Source of the DNA: Apteryx mantelli
Lineage: Eukaryota > Chordata > Aves > Apterygiformes > Apterygidae
Length of the DNA: 64,000 nucleotides
Reading direction: 5' to 3'
NCBI RefSeq assembly: GCF_036417845.1
Contig: NW_027118693.1
Location: 2,180,001-2,244,000, forward strand
The position numbers and the translations under genes are program-made. A model generated the notes under the pieces. The model saw only the letters and a list, made by a program, of their open reading frames with translations. It had not been told where the DNA came from and searched no databases. Below, one piece after another: positions 23,625 to 35,491 of the stretch; position 1 is the first letter of the stretch, and each line of letters begins with the position of its first letter.

Positions 23625-26600
23625 CTGTCCCACATGCATCCACTCATCATTCGCAGGGTATCTGGCATCAAGGCTCTGTGTTCTGGTCTTTCTTTCCTAC
23701 TTTTCTCTTTTACATCATTGTTAAAAGAATAATTGTTTGGTTCATGCCACCTCTCCTCAGGAAACTCTCATCTGAATCTGACGCAGAGACCGTGTTGAAG
23801 CAGGAAGCCAGGCTTCCCCCTTCATCAGCAGAGATGGGGGAACCTCGGAGCCCGCTAGTCTGAGCTCCCTCAGATGCCCCCAGTGCAATGAGGGGAGTTT
23901 CCCTTTGCAGTGTCGCTTTCGGCACTGATACTGAGGGAGTTCAGGGGAAGAGAGTCAGGCTCGGATGAGCACAGGTGGGCTGAGACCATGGGTCCCATGT
24001 CCATTAGGAGAGCTCAGCTCCCCTGGCCACAGTCACACTGTGATTCCACTGCCCTCTTCTGTAAGGCTGGCAGCCAGCTGTCACTGTGGGTTGGTCCCTT
24101 GCCTCTACACTGCTCCAACACTCAAAGCAGAGCAGGAGCGGAGAGGAGGGGAGGGGAGGAGAGTCCGGACACAGCTTGTGGGGACAGAGCCTGTGCTCCT
24201 CACAACCATCCCGCCACTGCCACAGCAGGAATTTCTGGGTTGCAGCCTTTGCATGGGACCAGCATCTTTCCTGGAGACACATCCAGCAAAGCCAGCAGGA
24301 CTTTTTCCTTTCAGGGTTATTCTCCCTATTTCCACCTGGTCCTGCTTGCTCTAGTGTGGCTATATGGGCTAAGCGCTCTCCTAACGTGGTGGTGGTAGCA
24401 TTGTGCTTCCCTGTGCATTCCTGTGAAGACAGGCAGGAGCAGGCTTTGAGCACCTTTATGTCAGACCTGGTCTCCAGAACAACATTTCTATAATAAAAGG
24501 GGATCTCCTCTGTGATGTGCCTGAAGTCTGGCCTTTCTTCAGAAGGGGGAGTCAAGAATATTCCCATGGGATTGCATGACAAAAGGGCTTGCTGTTCTGC
24601 TTGTGAACTCCATGGGCTCTGGAGGACAAGCTCAGAGTCTCCAAGTGATCTGTTAGGGACCACGGATGGGATTTGGGGCTCATTCCCCAGTGACCAGTGC
24701 CAGTGGAGATGGAGAATGGTCTCTGAGTTGCCCACCCAGGGCTATCACACAGGTGACAGTGCTGATGGCAGATGGCCACACTTCTGGAGGGGAATCTGAA
24801 CCCCCAGGAGAGCTCAGGGGACAATGTGTGCCTGTGGGTGGGCAGTGAGTGGAGCCTCACAAAGTGAGAGACAGTCCATGGTGGAGTAACCAGAATGTAC
24901 AGCACTAAATCCAGGTATGCACAGGGAAAGGAGGGCTCTGCAACCCGCGGAGAGGCAGTGGGGAGCCAGGAGGCAGCGGGAAGGGGGCCTGGAGAGGGAT
25001 TCGTGCACCCTCCGTGAAACACCATAGGCTGGAGTTAGTGCCCACCCAAACACATCTCCTGCCATTGCAGACACCTTGGGGTCACCCTGAGCACTGTCCA
25101 TGAGCCCAGGCACATGCCAGCAGTGTCAGTGGTGGTGATGCCTGTGTGGCTGGGCCCGCTTGCCACCTGAGCAGCATGGCCAGTGCCGAGTCAGGAGTTC
25201 CCCTGTGGTCCCATGGCCCCACAGTTCGCTCACGCTGCAGAGCAGCAGTGTCAGCGTGGGGCCCTGTGGGGAGCACCAGGGAAGGGTGCAGGCATGGCTG
25301 GACAGGCCAGCGTGGACATTCGCACGTGGGGAAAGGCTCTGTGGGGAGCAGGGATGTCCCAGGAGAAAAGCAGGGCAGCATTCAGCGATGGAAAATGAGA
25401 ACGAGAAACAGGTTTCTCTGTGGCGCAGCTCGGGGAAGGCTGCTCTGTCCCTGCGGCAGCAGGAGGTGCCAGAGGGGCTGCAGGGCCAGGGCTCTCGTGC
25501 TGTGTTTATGCACCATTTGTGACTGGGTTGCTGCTACAAAGAGTATGCTGTCAGGAGCAGCAAGAGCGGAGCTGCTGCGTACGGGAAGGGGATCTGGGAG
25601 CCGAGGATGGTGGCAAGGCAGGCAGGGCAGTGACCCACTGGCGAGAGGTGCCGTCCTGCAGTGCCCGGCCAAGAGGAACAGAGCAGGTTTGGGGATGGTA
25701 ACAGGCATCAGGCACAGCCCAGTGATCACCAGGCAAGACCGTCGGGCTCCAGCCAGCCCTGCTTGGCATGGGAGGTTGCACTAGAGACCTCCAGAGGTCC
25801 CTTCCCACCAAAATTCCTCTGCGACTCCATGTACGGAAAGACCGTGGGCACAGAGACAGGCTCTGCCTGTCCTGCAGGCTGCTCTGTTGGTGGGCAAGGG
25901 ACAGAGCCCTTGGCCATCCCCACGCTCCCTCGTCCTCCTCTGCCTCTGAGCGGGACATTGCCTGGGTCCAGATAGGGCCCGGCTCATGGCCCCAGCGCAG
26001 GTTGCTCCCTGCAAAGGGTGAAACCCTGATATTCCCAGCACGGAGCTGACGCCAAAGCAGCATCCAGAGCCCAGCCAGCCCCAGAGCCATCAGCCCTCCC
26101 TGGCCCAGCCACAGGGCCCTGAGAAGGACTGCTCACCCTGCCCCACTGTCCCCCTGCGTTCCCCTTTCCCCTGTGGTCAGCAGCAGCTCTGCCTGGCCAA
26201 TGTGGGGACTGTGGACCCCACAGGACTGGTGTCCAGAGGTGCCGGGGCACTGGGCAGCCCTGTAGGCGTGTGGGGTGTTCCCCGCTGTGCAGGCACAGAC
26301 GTGTGCAGGTGAGCTGTGCTGCCCCAAGGCAGGCAGGCAGTGTGGCCAGCAGTGTGGCGTTGGGGGGCTGTTGGGGACCGCCAGCTCTTCCCCCACCAGG
26401 GCCTCTATCAAGCACTTCGTGGAGGGGTCGGGAAGGAGAAGGCTCCCTCCCGATGCTGCTGGCTGTCTGGCGAGAGCTCAAGTGGGCTCTGCCAGATGGG
26501 GATGCCGGCAGGGCCTGGGACGCTCTGTTTCCACCCTGCCCCACTCCCACAGTCCAATACTCTATGACCAGGGTCTCTTACTTTTCCCATGAGGAGAGGA

Positions 26601-28846
26601 TGTAATGCTTAATATCAAATGTACGTATCTGAAGACATTTGACATTACATGTGATTTGAATTTAGCAGAATGATACAGCTATATACTGAAATCACAACAC
26701 ACGTCTAACAAACTTAGCAGAATATTGCAATTGCAATATACAGTTGAGACACAGTGCAAATGTGATTCCCATTACTGGTCCCTGTAACATGCTGGAAGCC
26801 ATGGAGGCTCATGGGCATCTCCCAAACACAAGAGATGGACACAAACCGGGGGGGACATATCCATAGCTCCGCTCCATTCAGCCCCCAACCTGCCAGGCCC
26901 CTGCATCTCAGGGCACAGAGCCTGGCACCCAAGGGGGGGGGGGCTCACCCTGTCCCACAGCACAAGTCTGCATGCCTGGGAGGAAGTGCCTGTGACTCGG
27001 CTTCTCCCTTCCCACTGACCATCATGGGAGGCTGGGGGACCAGCTCAGGCCATCAGGGCTCTCTAAACCTGAGAGAGTCAGTGAACAGACAGTCATCTGC
27101 AGGGAGGTGAGGGGAAGCCCATGCATGGGATCTCTCCTCCTGACTTTTCCTCAGGAGTTTGGAGGAGTCCTGATGATTTCTCTGCCTCAGTTTCCTTTTC
27201 AAAGGGGCATGTCCCAGAGTTTGAGTGAATGAGAGTTATGGGGAGAGCCACATGCCAGAGGAGTTTTCAAAGTTTCCAGGAGCTCAGAGGTTTCATTCTC
27301 CTGCCAATTAAGCACTGTTCTTTCTCTGCAGTCCCTGGGGAGAGATGAGCTGCAGCTTTATCCTTCAGAGACTCCTTAGTGCTCTTAACCCCAGGACAGT
27401 GTGGAGAGCAGGGGGCATTCATGTGCTGCTGGACACATGCCACAGGAGCTGCTAGAAGAAGATGGCAAGGGCAGAGCAATGCTTGAGCCCTGGGACAAGG
27501 TTTGCAGAGAGCTCAAGGAAGAGAAGGACATGGTGGGGAAGAGACAGGAGCTGAGACCTCAGCGTGATCGTTCTTCCCAGGAACAATCAGCACTGAGGTC
27601 GTCACATCATCCTGAGGATTGCAGCTTTGTGTTGTGTCTTCTGAGTCAGGTCTGTTCCTCTTGAGCTGGTGAGGCTTTGCATGGTGGCACCTCTGGGCAA
27701 GAATGGTACGGGCATGTCCTTTTTTGCATGCCTTTCCCCCACCATCTCCCTCTTCCCTCTGCGCATTTCCTCGATTCCCTTGTTTGATGAGCAGAGTGCT
27801 GGTGAGCTTGCCAGTGGGTGCAGAGTTAGACTTTATGCCTTTGCTGCTCCTGGGCCACCCCAGAGCCCTGCCGGGGGCACCCACACCTCAGCTGGGAGGT
27901 GGGATCCAGGTAGAGGGCTGTGTTTCTCCAGCAGGGAATTCCCTGGCCATGCACATGGGCATATCTTGGGCGTTTGCCTTTAACAGGAGGGGAACAAAGC
28001 TTCTTCCCAATCTCACCCAGCACTCACCATGGAGACGCCCACCCCTGCTCCCAGCAAAGCTGCTCAGGGAGCCTCGCGAGTACAGCTGTCAGGGCTGAGG
28101 TCCAGCTGCTGGGCTGCACCGCGAGGCAGCCCCAAAGCCCTCAGAAACCATTGCTGAGGGGGGGACTACACAAAGCGAATGATCTTCCCTGTGCTCTTCT
28201 CTTCCACCCTGCTCAAAATCTCTCTTGCCCATATTGGCTGATCAGCTCAGGTGTCCATCTTCTCTCACATCTATCTCACTTGTCTCTCTCAAGCCTGTGG
28301 GGGGCTCTCTGAGAGCCTTCTCACACAGTCATGCTGCATGGTGCCATTGATGTCAACTCCTGATCCACACACTGTCAAAGGAAGCATGCAGCCTGTCCCT
28401 TCCAAGACAAGTGTTTCAGAGAGCTGAAATCAGCTGCTTGGTGCAGTGCCCCTCCTCCTCCTTTGGGGAGAAAGGGCTTCTGGCATGATGTGCTCACATA
28501 AAGGGATTTTCTTGCCTGGTAGGGACTGTGGTTGCTCTTCAGAATAACTTCAGGTGTAGGAGAGACCCTGTCACAGGCTGAGTGAATGCTTTCTCTCCTC
28601 TAACTCCCCCCGCAAGCAGGGAATGAGCACCTCCGGGGAGCAGCTCACCTCTGTGGTTCCCCTAGAAGGGGCTTCTCTTTAGATACACAGCTTAAGTCTC
28701 CGGGAGAACCATATTCTCTCCTTTCCCTAGTCCTGGAGGCCATAAAGTGGACACAAACACAGTCAGAGAAGGGCCAAAGTCCATGTTTTCTCTGACAGAA
28801 ACTTCCTCCACGATTCTTTTATACAAGAACAAAAGAAAGAAATGAA
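23625..28846. other. Long GC-rich intergenic between OR 2 and OR 3
   Basis: About 5.2 kb with many overlapping short open frames on both strands, as expected from GC-rich sequence, but no recognisable protein domain. A CR1 scrap lies at 25772-25832 and a poly-G run at about 26933-26943. I see no OR remnant or RNA gene. Confidence 0.5.
25772..25832 (+). mobile_element. CR1 LINE terminal fragment
   Basis: A short stretch with ctagagacctccagaggtcc followed by cttcccaccaaaattcctctgcgactcc, the last part of a CR1 3' end. Only about 60 bases are recognisable. Confidence 0.7.
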
Positions 28847-28884
28847 TCCTCTTTCTTGTAGGTTGCCTTGCTGGCAAAAGAGGA

Positions 28885-29862
28885 ATGAGGGACCTGTGGC
28901 GATTCATGGAGAAAGGGGAATGGGACAACCGCACATCACCAGTAGAGTTTCTCCTGTTGGGAATGGAGAGTGTCCCCTCACTCCAGACACCACTCTTCCT
29001 CCTCTTGCTTATGATCTACTTGGTCATCGTGTCTGGGAACATCCTCATCGTTGTGCTCGTGGTGGCAGACCAGCATCTGCACACTCCCATGTACTTCTTC
29101 CTGGCCAATCTGTCCTCCTTGGAGACTTGCTACAGCTCCACCATCCTGCCCCGGCTGCTGGCCAGCTTCCTGACTGGGGACAGGACCATCTCTGCTCATG
29201 ACTGTATGGCTCAGCTCTATTTCTTTGGTTCTTTTGCAGCTACTGAGTGTTTCCTGCTCACAGCCATGGCCTACGATCGGTACTTGGCCATATGCCAGCC
29301 CCTGCTCTATGCAAGCCTCATGACCTGGAAGGTCTCTCTACGGCTGGCAGCAGCATCGTGGCTACTGGGATTCCTTCTCACTACAGTAGCCACTTTTTTC
29401 TTATCCCGCTTAAGGTTCTGTGGCCCCAAGGCAATGGACCACTTCTTCTGTGATTTTATCCCTTTGCTGGAGCTTGCCTGCAGTGACACCAGTGTTGTCA
29501 AACTACTAGGTTTCACACTGTCTCTCTTGGATGTAGTCTCCCCCTTCCTATTCACGCTGGCATCCTATGTGTGCATCATAGCTGCTGTCCTGAAGATCCC
29601 ATCTAGTGTGGGCAGGCAGAAGGCCTTCTCCACCTGCTCCTCTCACCTCACCGTTGTCACGGTTTTCTATGGCACCCTCACCGTTGTCTACCTGATAGCC
29701 AGAACAGCCCCTCTGAGGCAGCTCAACAAAGTCTTCTCCTTTTTCTACACCGTCCTCACGCCCCTGCTCAACCCTCTCATCTACAGCTTGCGGAACAGGG
29801 AGGTCAGGGAGGCCCTCAGAAAAGTGGTCAGGAATGCTCTGGCTTGTACCCAGAGCTCATAG
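28885..29862 (+). CDS. Olfactory receptor 3, OR11A/OR10-like
   Basis: A 325-residue OR from ATG 28885, 24 bases after a splice-acceptor-like ctctttcttgtag (28848-28860). A second ATG at 28906 would give 318 residues and a more typical N-terminus. Marks: NRT glycosylation site at 15-17, PMYFF at 68-72, MAYDRYLAIC at 128-137, loop cysteines C107, C179, C189 and C199, RQKAFSTCSSHL in TM6 and NPLIYSLRN in TM7 (NPLIY 296-300). The FGSFAATECFLL segment in TM3 and YGTLTVVYL after TM6 resemble the OR11A/OR10 group. No disablement is seen. It would signal through the olfactory G protein from the ciliary membrane, as all ORs do. Confidence 0.95.
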   Translation: MRDLWRFMEKGEWDNRTSPVEFLLLGMESVPSLQTPLFLLLLMIYLVIVSGNILIVVLVVADQHLHTPMYFFLANLSSLETCYSSTILPRLLASFLTGDRTISAHDCMAQLYFFGSFAATECFLLTAMAYDRYLAICQPLLYASLMTWKVSLRLAAASWLLGFLLTTVATFFLSRLRFCGPKAMDHFFCDFIPLLELACSDTSVVKLLGFTLSLLDVVSPFLFTLASYVCIIAAVLKIPSSVGRQKAFSTCSSHLTVVTVFYGTLTVVYLIARTAPLRQLNKVFSFFYTVLTPLLNPLIYSLRNREVREALRKVVRNALACTQSS

Positions 29863-30434
29863 CAGTTTTGCACTCCTCTGTACAACACACTGCTGGTTCT
29901 GCAAAGTAGTAAGGTCAATATGGGAAATAGTAGGCTGCACATTAGGTATCCCCTGAGAGGAACACAGCAATGAGAATATTGGTGGAAAGCAGAAGGGAAG
30001 AGAGGATATTAAATCGATTAAATTGCATGGTTTAGAAGGGAAGGGAAATAATGTCCCATTCTTGTTGCTTCCTTGACAGACAATAAAGTAGTGTTGCTGT
30101 GCATGGGAAATTTTACAATGTTGTCTTTTTCTTTTCTTTTTTTCCTCCTGTGTTGAGAGGGAATTCATCTGGGGTGAAATGTGAGCGGACAGGGAGGGAG
30201 ATGGGGAGTGGCAATACTTTCCTGACTGCAGGTTCCTTGGATGGGAGCCATTCCCTTCTGCTGTGACCACTTCCAGGGTAGAGGTTGGTGCCTCAGCCCG
30301 TAGCCCTCATTACACTACTGTCCAACGGAAATGCATATACTGCCCAAACACATGTTGGTGTCTCCTGTCATTTGTGACGGCTTTGAGTCTCCCAGACTTT
30401 TGTGGGTTCCTGGCAGATAGCGAGGGGAAATAGT
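29863..30434. other. Intergenic, 3' flank of OR 3
   Basis: No gene or repeat recognised. A minus-strand open frame at 29857-30270 (137 codons) lacks any family signature and overlaps the OR 3 stop region, so I treat it as chance. Confidence 0.5.
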
Positions 30435-30951
30435 TGTTAAAGAATATTGGACTGAAGCTGTCTAGAGCTGATCGCTTAGCATAACTTGCTTAGCATTAGT
30501 AGCTGAATTTGCTGAAGTCTTAGGCCGCAAGCTGTGAACTTTCTCCTAGATACTACCTAGTTATGGGAAAGAGGGCCCCAGAGCTGGTTCAAGGCGGGAA
30601 GATAAAGTAGTTAAAACCGAGAGCAGAAGCTGCAACCTTGAAAATAGGATAAGAAGCAGCCTGCCTAGAGACAATGAAGGAACCCAATGAAGAAGGGGAA
30701 GACCCCAGGTCTAAATATTAATATTGGTCTGAACTATCGCATGAGGGTGGGAATTTAGATTGTAAGGGTATAATTGCCCAGGGATTTCTTTGTTCGGGGT
30801 CTCTCTTCAGAGACACCCAGCTCGAGCTGTAATTACTGTACGTGCATCATTAAAATTTGTTTTGCTCCATTCTGACTTTGAAATTCTGCCTCAGCGGGAA
30901 CCTAGGGTCGGACCCTGTTAGAGTGGCCAGCGAACCTAATTGTCCATAACA
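30435..30951 (+). mobile_element. Solo LTR at the satellite border
   Basis: About 517 bp starting TGTTAAAG and ending CATAACA, so the ends are TG...CA with a short TGTTA/TAACA inverted repeat. A late ATTAAA (near 30851) could be the polyadenylation signal. The left flank (aatagt) and right flank (ccaggc) do not match, so no target duplication is visible. The right edge meets the satellite exactly, which suggests rearrangement after insertion. No internal retroviral sequence adjoins it. Confidence 0.7.
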
Positions 30952-31251
30952 CCAGGCATATGGTTGCAGTTTGTGGTTGTGAGGTCACTTGTGGCTCAGT
31001 GCCTGATAGGCCAGTGCTGGGAACATGGCTGGTGTTTGTGGTTGTGAGGTCACTTGGGCCACAGGGCCTGATAGGCCAGTGCTGGTCCTGTGGGTGCAGT
31101 TTGTGGTTGCGAGGTCACTTCTGGCTCAGTGCCTGACAGGCCAGTGCTGGTGCTGTGGCAGCAGTTTGTGGTTGCGAGGTCACTTGGGCCACAGGGCCTA
31201 ATAGGCCAGTGCTGGTGCTGTGGCAGCAGTTTGTGGTTGTGAGGTCACTCG
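30952..31251 (-). repeat. 65-bp satellite, inverted block of dimers
   Basis: About 4.5 units of the same satellite as at 36.6-46.3 kb, but in the opposite orientation. The units alternate between two types: one with ggctcagtgcctgataggcc and one with gggccacagggcctgataggcc, so the local repeat is a dimer of about 130 bp. All units here carry gaggtcac (GTGACCTC on the other strand), a minority form in the main array. Confidence 0.93.
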
Positions 31252-31758
31252 TGTTAAAATCATCTTTTTTCTTTTGTGCGTTCACGGGCAGCGGTAATGA
31301 GCAGCAGGAGTCAGATTTCTAAATTTTAAAGTTTTACTGCTAGCAATAAGGTGCCTCTTAGAGCAGAAGAAGGGACCCAAGCAGCTTTCTGTTACCACTT
31401 TTAAGCAGTAGTAAATTGTTACATATTCAACACCTTAGTTTACATAACTAACCAGATCTAGCCACGATTCTCAGTTCTACCAATCCCCTTGCCATGATAC
31501 AGTAAGAAGTAGTTCCATTCCAGCCTTATTTGATCCATCTTATAATTATTCATTTGCTAATTTACACCTCCTTTGGTGTTACCTTTGAAGAACTTTTTGT
31601 GCTGCTGGCTGGGTTAAACTGGCTTCTTCACAGTTCTTCAACTTTGTACGAAAAACAGGGCTAAGGCAAGGTCAGAGAAGATGTTCTGCTTGCAGGGCGC
31701 TGTGACCTTGCATGTTCTTTCTCTGCAAAACTAGAGTATAGTGGAAATTTTCTTAACA
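31252..31758 (-). mobile_element. 3' LTR of class I ERV
   Basis: Read on the minus strand it starts TGTTAAGAAAATT right after a polypurine tract (AAAAGGAGGGAA, 31759-31770) and ends GATGATTTTAACA, giving TGTTAA...TTAACA ends. It is 507 bp long. Only its last 110 or so bases (R-U5, 31252-31364) resemble the remnant of the other LTR at 36277-36403. Confidence 0.8.
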
Positions 31759-31770
31759 TTCCCTCCTTTT
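31759..31770 (-). promoter_or_regulatory. Polypurine tract of class I ERV
   Basis: AAAAGGAGGGAA on the minus strand, immediately upstream of the 3' LTR start. It fits the position expected for the plus-strand primer. Confidence 0.75.
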
Positions 31771-31813
31771 ATTTCATGCATACCTGCTTCCAATGTTATG
31801 CTGGTCTATACTT

Positions 31814-32182
31814 TTATCCCCTTACACATGAGAGGCGTATTTGACCCATGCATGAGATACAACAGAAAAGCACAGTTCCTACTGCCAGAATTAACATTAA
31901 AATTATTAAAACACATCTGGTCCACCCTCCCAGATCTGGTAGCCATGACCACAACCACGACCACTCTGTTGCTAGGCTATTGGACAGGGACTGCTCTTTG
32001 GCTATTTGATGGAAGGTACGAACATGTTGTTGAATGACATTTACATCATATTCAGTTTGTTTTGATTTGTTTGCATAAAAACAACAGGCGGTGTTTACCA
32101 GCATGCACACTCCTCCCTGTGTGGCCAACAGGTAAACAAAAGCCCATCGATTTTGGATGGCTAATTGAGAGAGAGAGCTCAC
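31814..32182 (-). pseudogene. Class I ERV Env transmembrane subunit fragment
   Basis: A 122-codon open stretch (first codon GTG) with the gammaretrovirus-type ectodomain pattern: an LAIQNRW segment at about 7-13, then GGVC and the CX6CC motif (C26, C33, C34) followed by FYANKS. After a variable linker comes a WSWLWSWLPDLGGW pre-anchor region and a hydrophobic anchor at about 90-108. This corresponds to the conserved central part of the subunit that includes the so-called immunosuppressive region of the family. It is a fragment: its N-terminal fusion peptide and the adjacent surface subunit are missing. Confidence 0.88.
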
Positions 32183-32218
32183 TTCCTATTTGTAGATTTT
32201 TTAAGGCATGTTGACATG

Positions 32219-32518
32219 CTATGGAGCTTTATCATAGGAATGTGCCTTAAAGGGTTGCTGCCAAAAATCTGGCACCCTAGGGTATAAATATGTCAAACTG
32301 GACTGATAACAGCCCAAAGCAGAAACAGGCTCTGCTAGACAACCAAAATTGGTGTCCAGGGATTGAGGCTGGTATAGGCAGTACCAACATTCTGACACAT
32401 TCCCTACTTGTGAGACCTTAGTCATAAATTGTTCAGTGTGATTATTTTCCCAGCCTAGGGTTAAACTTGTAATAGCTATAAAAGACAGAAATGACCCAGA
32501 AATCACATTTAAACACAT
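32219..32518 (-). pseudogene. Class I ERV Env N-terminal fragment
   Basis: Starts at an ATG with a hydrophobic signal-like segment (residues 1-22), then a short surface-subunit region with NHT glycosylation site at 26-28 and a CWYC motif (44-47). A CxxC so near the N-terminus is typical of Envs of the RDR-type interference group. The frame ends at residue 99 and is followed 36 bases later by the transmembrane fragment, so nearly all of the surface subunit has been deleted. It overlaps the end of the integrase, as env does in simple retroviruses. Confidence 0.75.
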
Positions 32519-32579
32519 AGCACAAAATAATTACAGAGTGTGACAAATATATACAGTTTTCCTTGAAGAGGTTTTCCTG

Positions 32580-33439
32580 CTGTTGCACAGGTATTCCCTC
32601 TTCTGCAGCAGATGCTCAAGAAACTGGAATGGCCTCTGAGGAGGTCGCAGTGCTGGGGGCCGCCTTTACTTGGGAGTGATGAATCCAGGTTTCTTTACCT
32701 GCAACCTTAAGAGCAGAATAAGGGCACAATAACACCTGTACAGGGCCCTCCCAGTTTGGTTGTAACATGGTTTTGGCTTTATGAGTTTTTACAATACCAT
32801 AATCTCCCAGTCAGTATGGATGGAGGTAATCTCCTAAAGGCAGAGGTTGGGTAATTACAGCTGTATATCTCTTATTCTTGAAACTATTCTGCAGACACAT
32901 AACGTATTGGGTAACAGCTTCATCTCCTGCCAAAAGGCAGGTATGTGCTGGCACAAAAGTTCCTGGCATCCTACCTGGTCTGCCAAACAAAATTTCAAAG
33001 GGGTCAACCCATGGCTTGGGCCCAGGCACCGCCTTAATTCCCGTAACGCTAATGGCAATGCTTCTGTCCCCTTCCACTGAGTCTCCCTGCAAATTTTGGC
33101 TAACTTCATTTTTAGTATACGATTCATCCTTTCTACCTGCCCTGAGGATTGAGGATGATAAGGTGTACATAGTCTTCTCTGAATTTCCAGTGTTTCATAT
33201 ATTGCTTTTAGTATTTCAGCAGTAAAATGAGCTCCTTTATCAGAATCTATTTTCTCCGGTACCCCAAAGTGTGGTATGATATCTTTCAGTAAGGCTTTTA
33301 CTACCGCTTGGGCTGTAGCCTTCCTGACTGGGAATGCTTCCACCCAACGGGATAATTGTTCAACTATGACTAACAGATGTTTCTGTCCTTCTTTCAGGGT
33401 CATGTCTGCAAAGTCTGTTTGTAATTTTTGAAACGGCAT
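32580..33439 (-). pseudogene. Class I ERV integrase core and C-terminal domain
   Basis: The ATG-started 194-codon frame (32855-33439) carries an intact DD35E core: D9 in QTDF, D67 in DSDKG and E103 in QVERMN, with exactly 35 residues between the last two. In gammaretroviral integrases the segment after the first Asp contains VDxxSxW; here it is VEQLSRW. After a frame change near 32855-32811 the C-terminal domain continues to about 32600, with a NWEGP segment and the characteristic WIHHSQVK motif, which identifies the gammaretrovirus-like class. Broken by at least one frameshift. Confidence 0.9.
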
Positions 33440-33445
33440 CCAAGC

Positions 33446-34576
33446 CTAACGACGCCCTCCTTTTATTTTAGCTTCTAGCTTTGATTTAGTGTTGTATTCC
33501 ATGCATACTAAACACTTTTTCATTATTTGTAAAATTGTTTGAGTCAAACCTGGTGCTGCCCATGAGTGGGAAATGTCGTTGTCTAAATACAACATCCCCC
33601 CGTGCATCTGTCCATGGAGTTCTCTTACTAGTGTTATCAACATGATCTTAGGGAGCAACGGTTTTCCCCGCAAAAAACATATCCCCTTTTTTTGTTCTGC
33701 TCCCAAACGCTTCCATCCTTCTACCTCTTCCTTAGGTGTTGCTTGGTGTTCTTTCTCCAGTTCTTCTATAGTTTCAGTCATTACCATTTCTTCTCGTGGC
33801 CCGAGTTTGGTAGGCAGTGGTTGTAGGGCAGCTGCTTTTGCTGTGGCATCAGCAAGGTTATTTCCCTTAGTTATATCCAAAGTGTCTCGTTGGTGAGCCC
33901 TCTGATACAGGATTGCTAACTGCAGAGATTTTTCCAAAGCCCTTAATAACTCTACAATCTGATCTCGGAGGGCTACTTGATGTCCTGCCACGGTCAAAAC
34001 CCCTTTTTCTCTCCAAATTATTCCCGTTGCAACTATCACTCCCAAAGCGTATTTGGAGTCCATATAGATATTAGCAGTCTTATTCATGGCTATAATACAT
34101 GCTCGGGTTAAGGCTATCAATTCCGCCACCTGAGCCCCAAAATGTCCTGGAAGGGATCCCGCTTCCAGCACTATATATATACATTGCGTAGTTACTGCAT
34201 ACCCAGCAACCCTTCGACCCTTTTCATAGTATGATGATCCATCACAGAACAATATTAAATCTGGATTGTGCAGGGGCTCTTCTTCCACAGTAGGCAGAAC
34301 AGTCAGCCTCAAATCTATTGTTTCCAAGCAACTGTGAAATAATTTTTCCTTAGCTTGCAGTATTTCTGGTAACAGAGTAGCTGGGTTTAGCGTATCACAC
34401 TGTTCTAACATTACATTTGGTTCAGTGAGCAAAACTAGCTCATACTGATAAGCTATCGCATGCCAGCGCCGGGCAGTTTTGTGAACTAGCACACTGCTTG
34501 TGATTCCCTTTCGTTCATTCAGATATAACACAAAGGGCTTACCAGAGTCCGGTAAAGCTAGAGCGGGAGCTTCCAT
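33446..34576 (-). pseudogene. Class I ERV RNase H and integrase zinc-binding domain
   Basis: A 376-codon frame. Residues 1-60 are the connection region after reverse transcriptase (ALPDSGKPF). Residues 106-255 are an RNase H with all four catalytic carboxylates in place: D112, E152, D173 and D243. Residues 315-362 hold the integrase HHCC zinc site (H321, H325, C355, C358). A stop and short gap at 33440-33446 separates this from the integrase core. The retained catalytic residues indicate modest age or recent constraint, but the neighbouring domains are disrupted. Confidence 0.92.
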
Positions 34577-35403
34577 AACTTCCTGCTTTAACTCTTAAAT
34601 GCTTTTTCCACCTCTGGAGTCCACACCATTAAATCTGGTTCACTATCCTTAGTTAACTGTGTTAATACCTTTGCTTTTTCACTAAATCCGGGTATCCAAT
34701 ACCTATTAAATCCTACTGCACCTAAAAAGGCCCTAACCTGCCTTTTCATCTGAAGGACTAGTATTTCCTGGCTTGCTTGTATTCACTCCGATGAGATCAA
34801 TCTCTCTCCTGACCGAATTATCATTCCCAAATAATTAACTTGTTGCTGGCACAACTGCCTTTTGGCAAGGGAGACTTTATGTACCCTTTCCGCTAGGGCA
34901 CACAACAATGTTTTACTATCTGGCTAACAAACATCACAATCAGTACTCGCAATCAACAAGTCATCTATATATTGTATCAGTTTAGGGATGGTTTTTGACA
35001 GCATAATCGTTTGTAAATCTCTTTTCAATATTCTCGAAAACAGTGTGGAAGAATCCATGAATCTTTGTGGCAGTCTGGTCCATGCACACTGCTGTGCTTT
35101 CCAAGTAAAGGCAAAGAGGAACTGTGACTCTTCATGGACTGGTATAGTAAAGAAAGCTGCCGTTAGATCCACAACAGTAAAACAGTTTGCATCTGAGGGA
35201 ATTTCTGTAACGACTTGGATCAGATCAGGGACCACAGGGTGTGGTAGATCCACTATTTTATTAATTGCTTGCAAATCTTGTACAAAGCGGTATACCAGTT
35301 CCCCATTTGGGTCCAGTTTTGGTTTCTTCACAGGCAATACAGGGGTATTACAAGGGGAAGTACATTGTACTATAATTCCATTCTTAATCAAATCAGCAAT
35401 CAC
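34577..35403 (-). pseudogene. Class I ERV reverse transcriptase
   Basis: The 159-codon frame 34924-35403 (first codon GTG) covers fingers and palm: the VKKP segment, RFVQDLQAIN, catalytic D79 (in VVDL), an LPQR at 111-114 where the family has LPQG, and the YIDD catalytic box at 145-148. The rest of the polymerase to 34577 is present but broken by stops and frame changes. Protease is not recognisable upstream. Confidence 0.9.
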
Positions 35404-35491
35404 AGGCTCAAATCCCTGTTCAGCCTCCCAGGAAAGGCGGGTGCTGTTTTACACCCATTCCTGCTCTTCTGGTCCCTCTCCCTCTTTGACC

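Noticed and set aside
24004-24735. 243-codon minus-strand frame between OR 2 and OR 3
   Set aside because: No domain, several overlapping frames on the other strand, and composition typical of GC-rich intergenic DNA.
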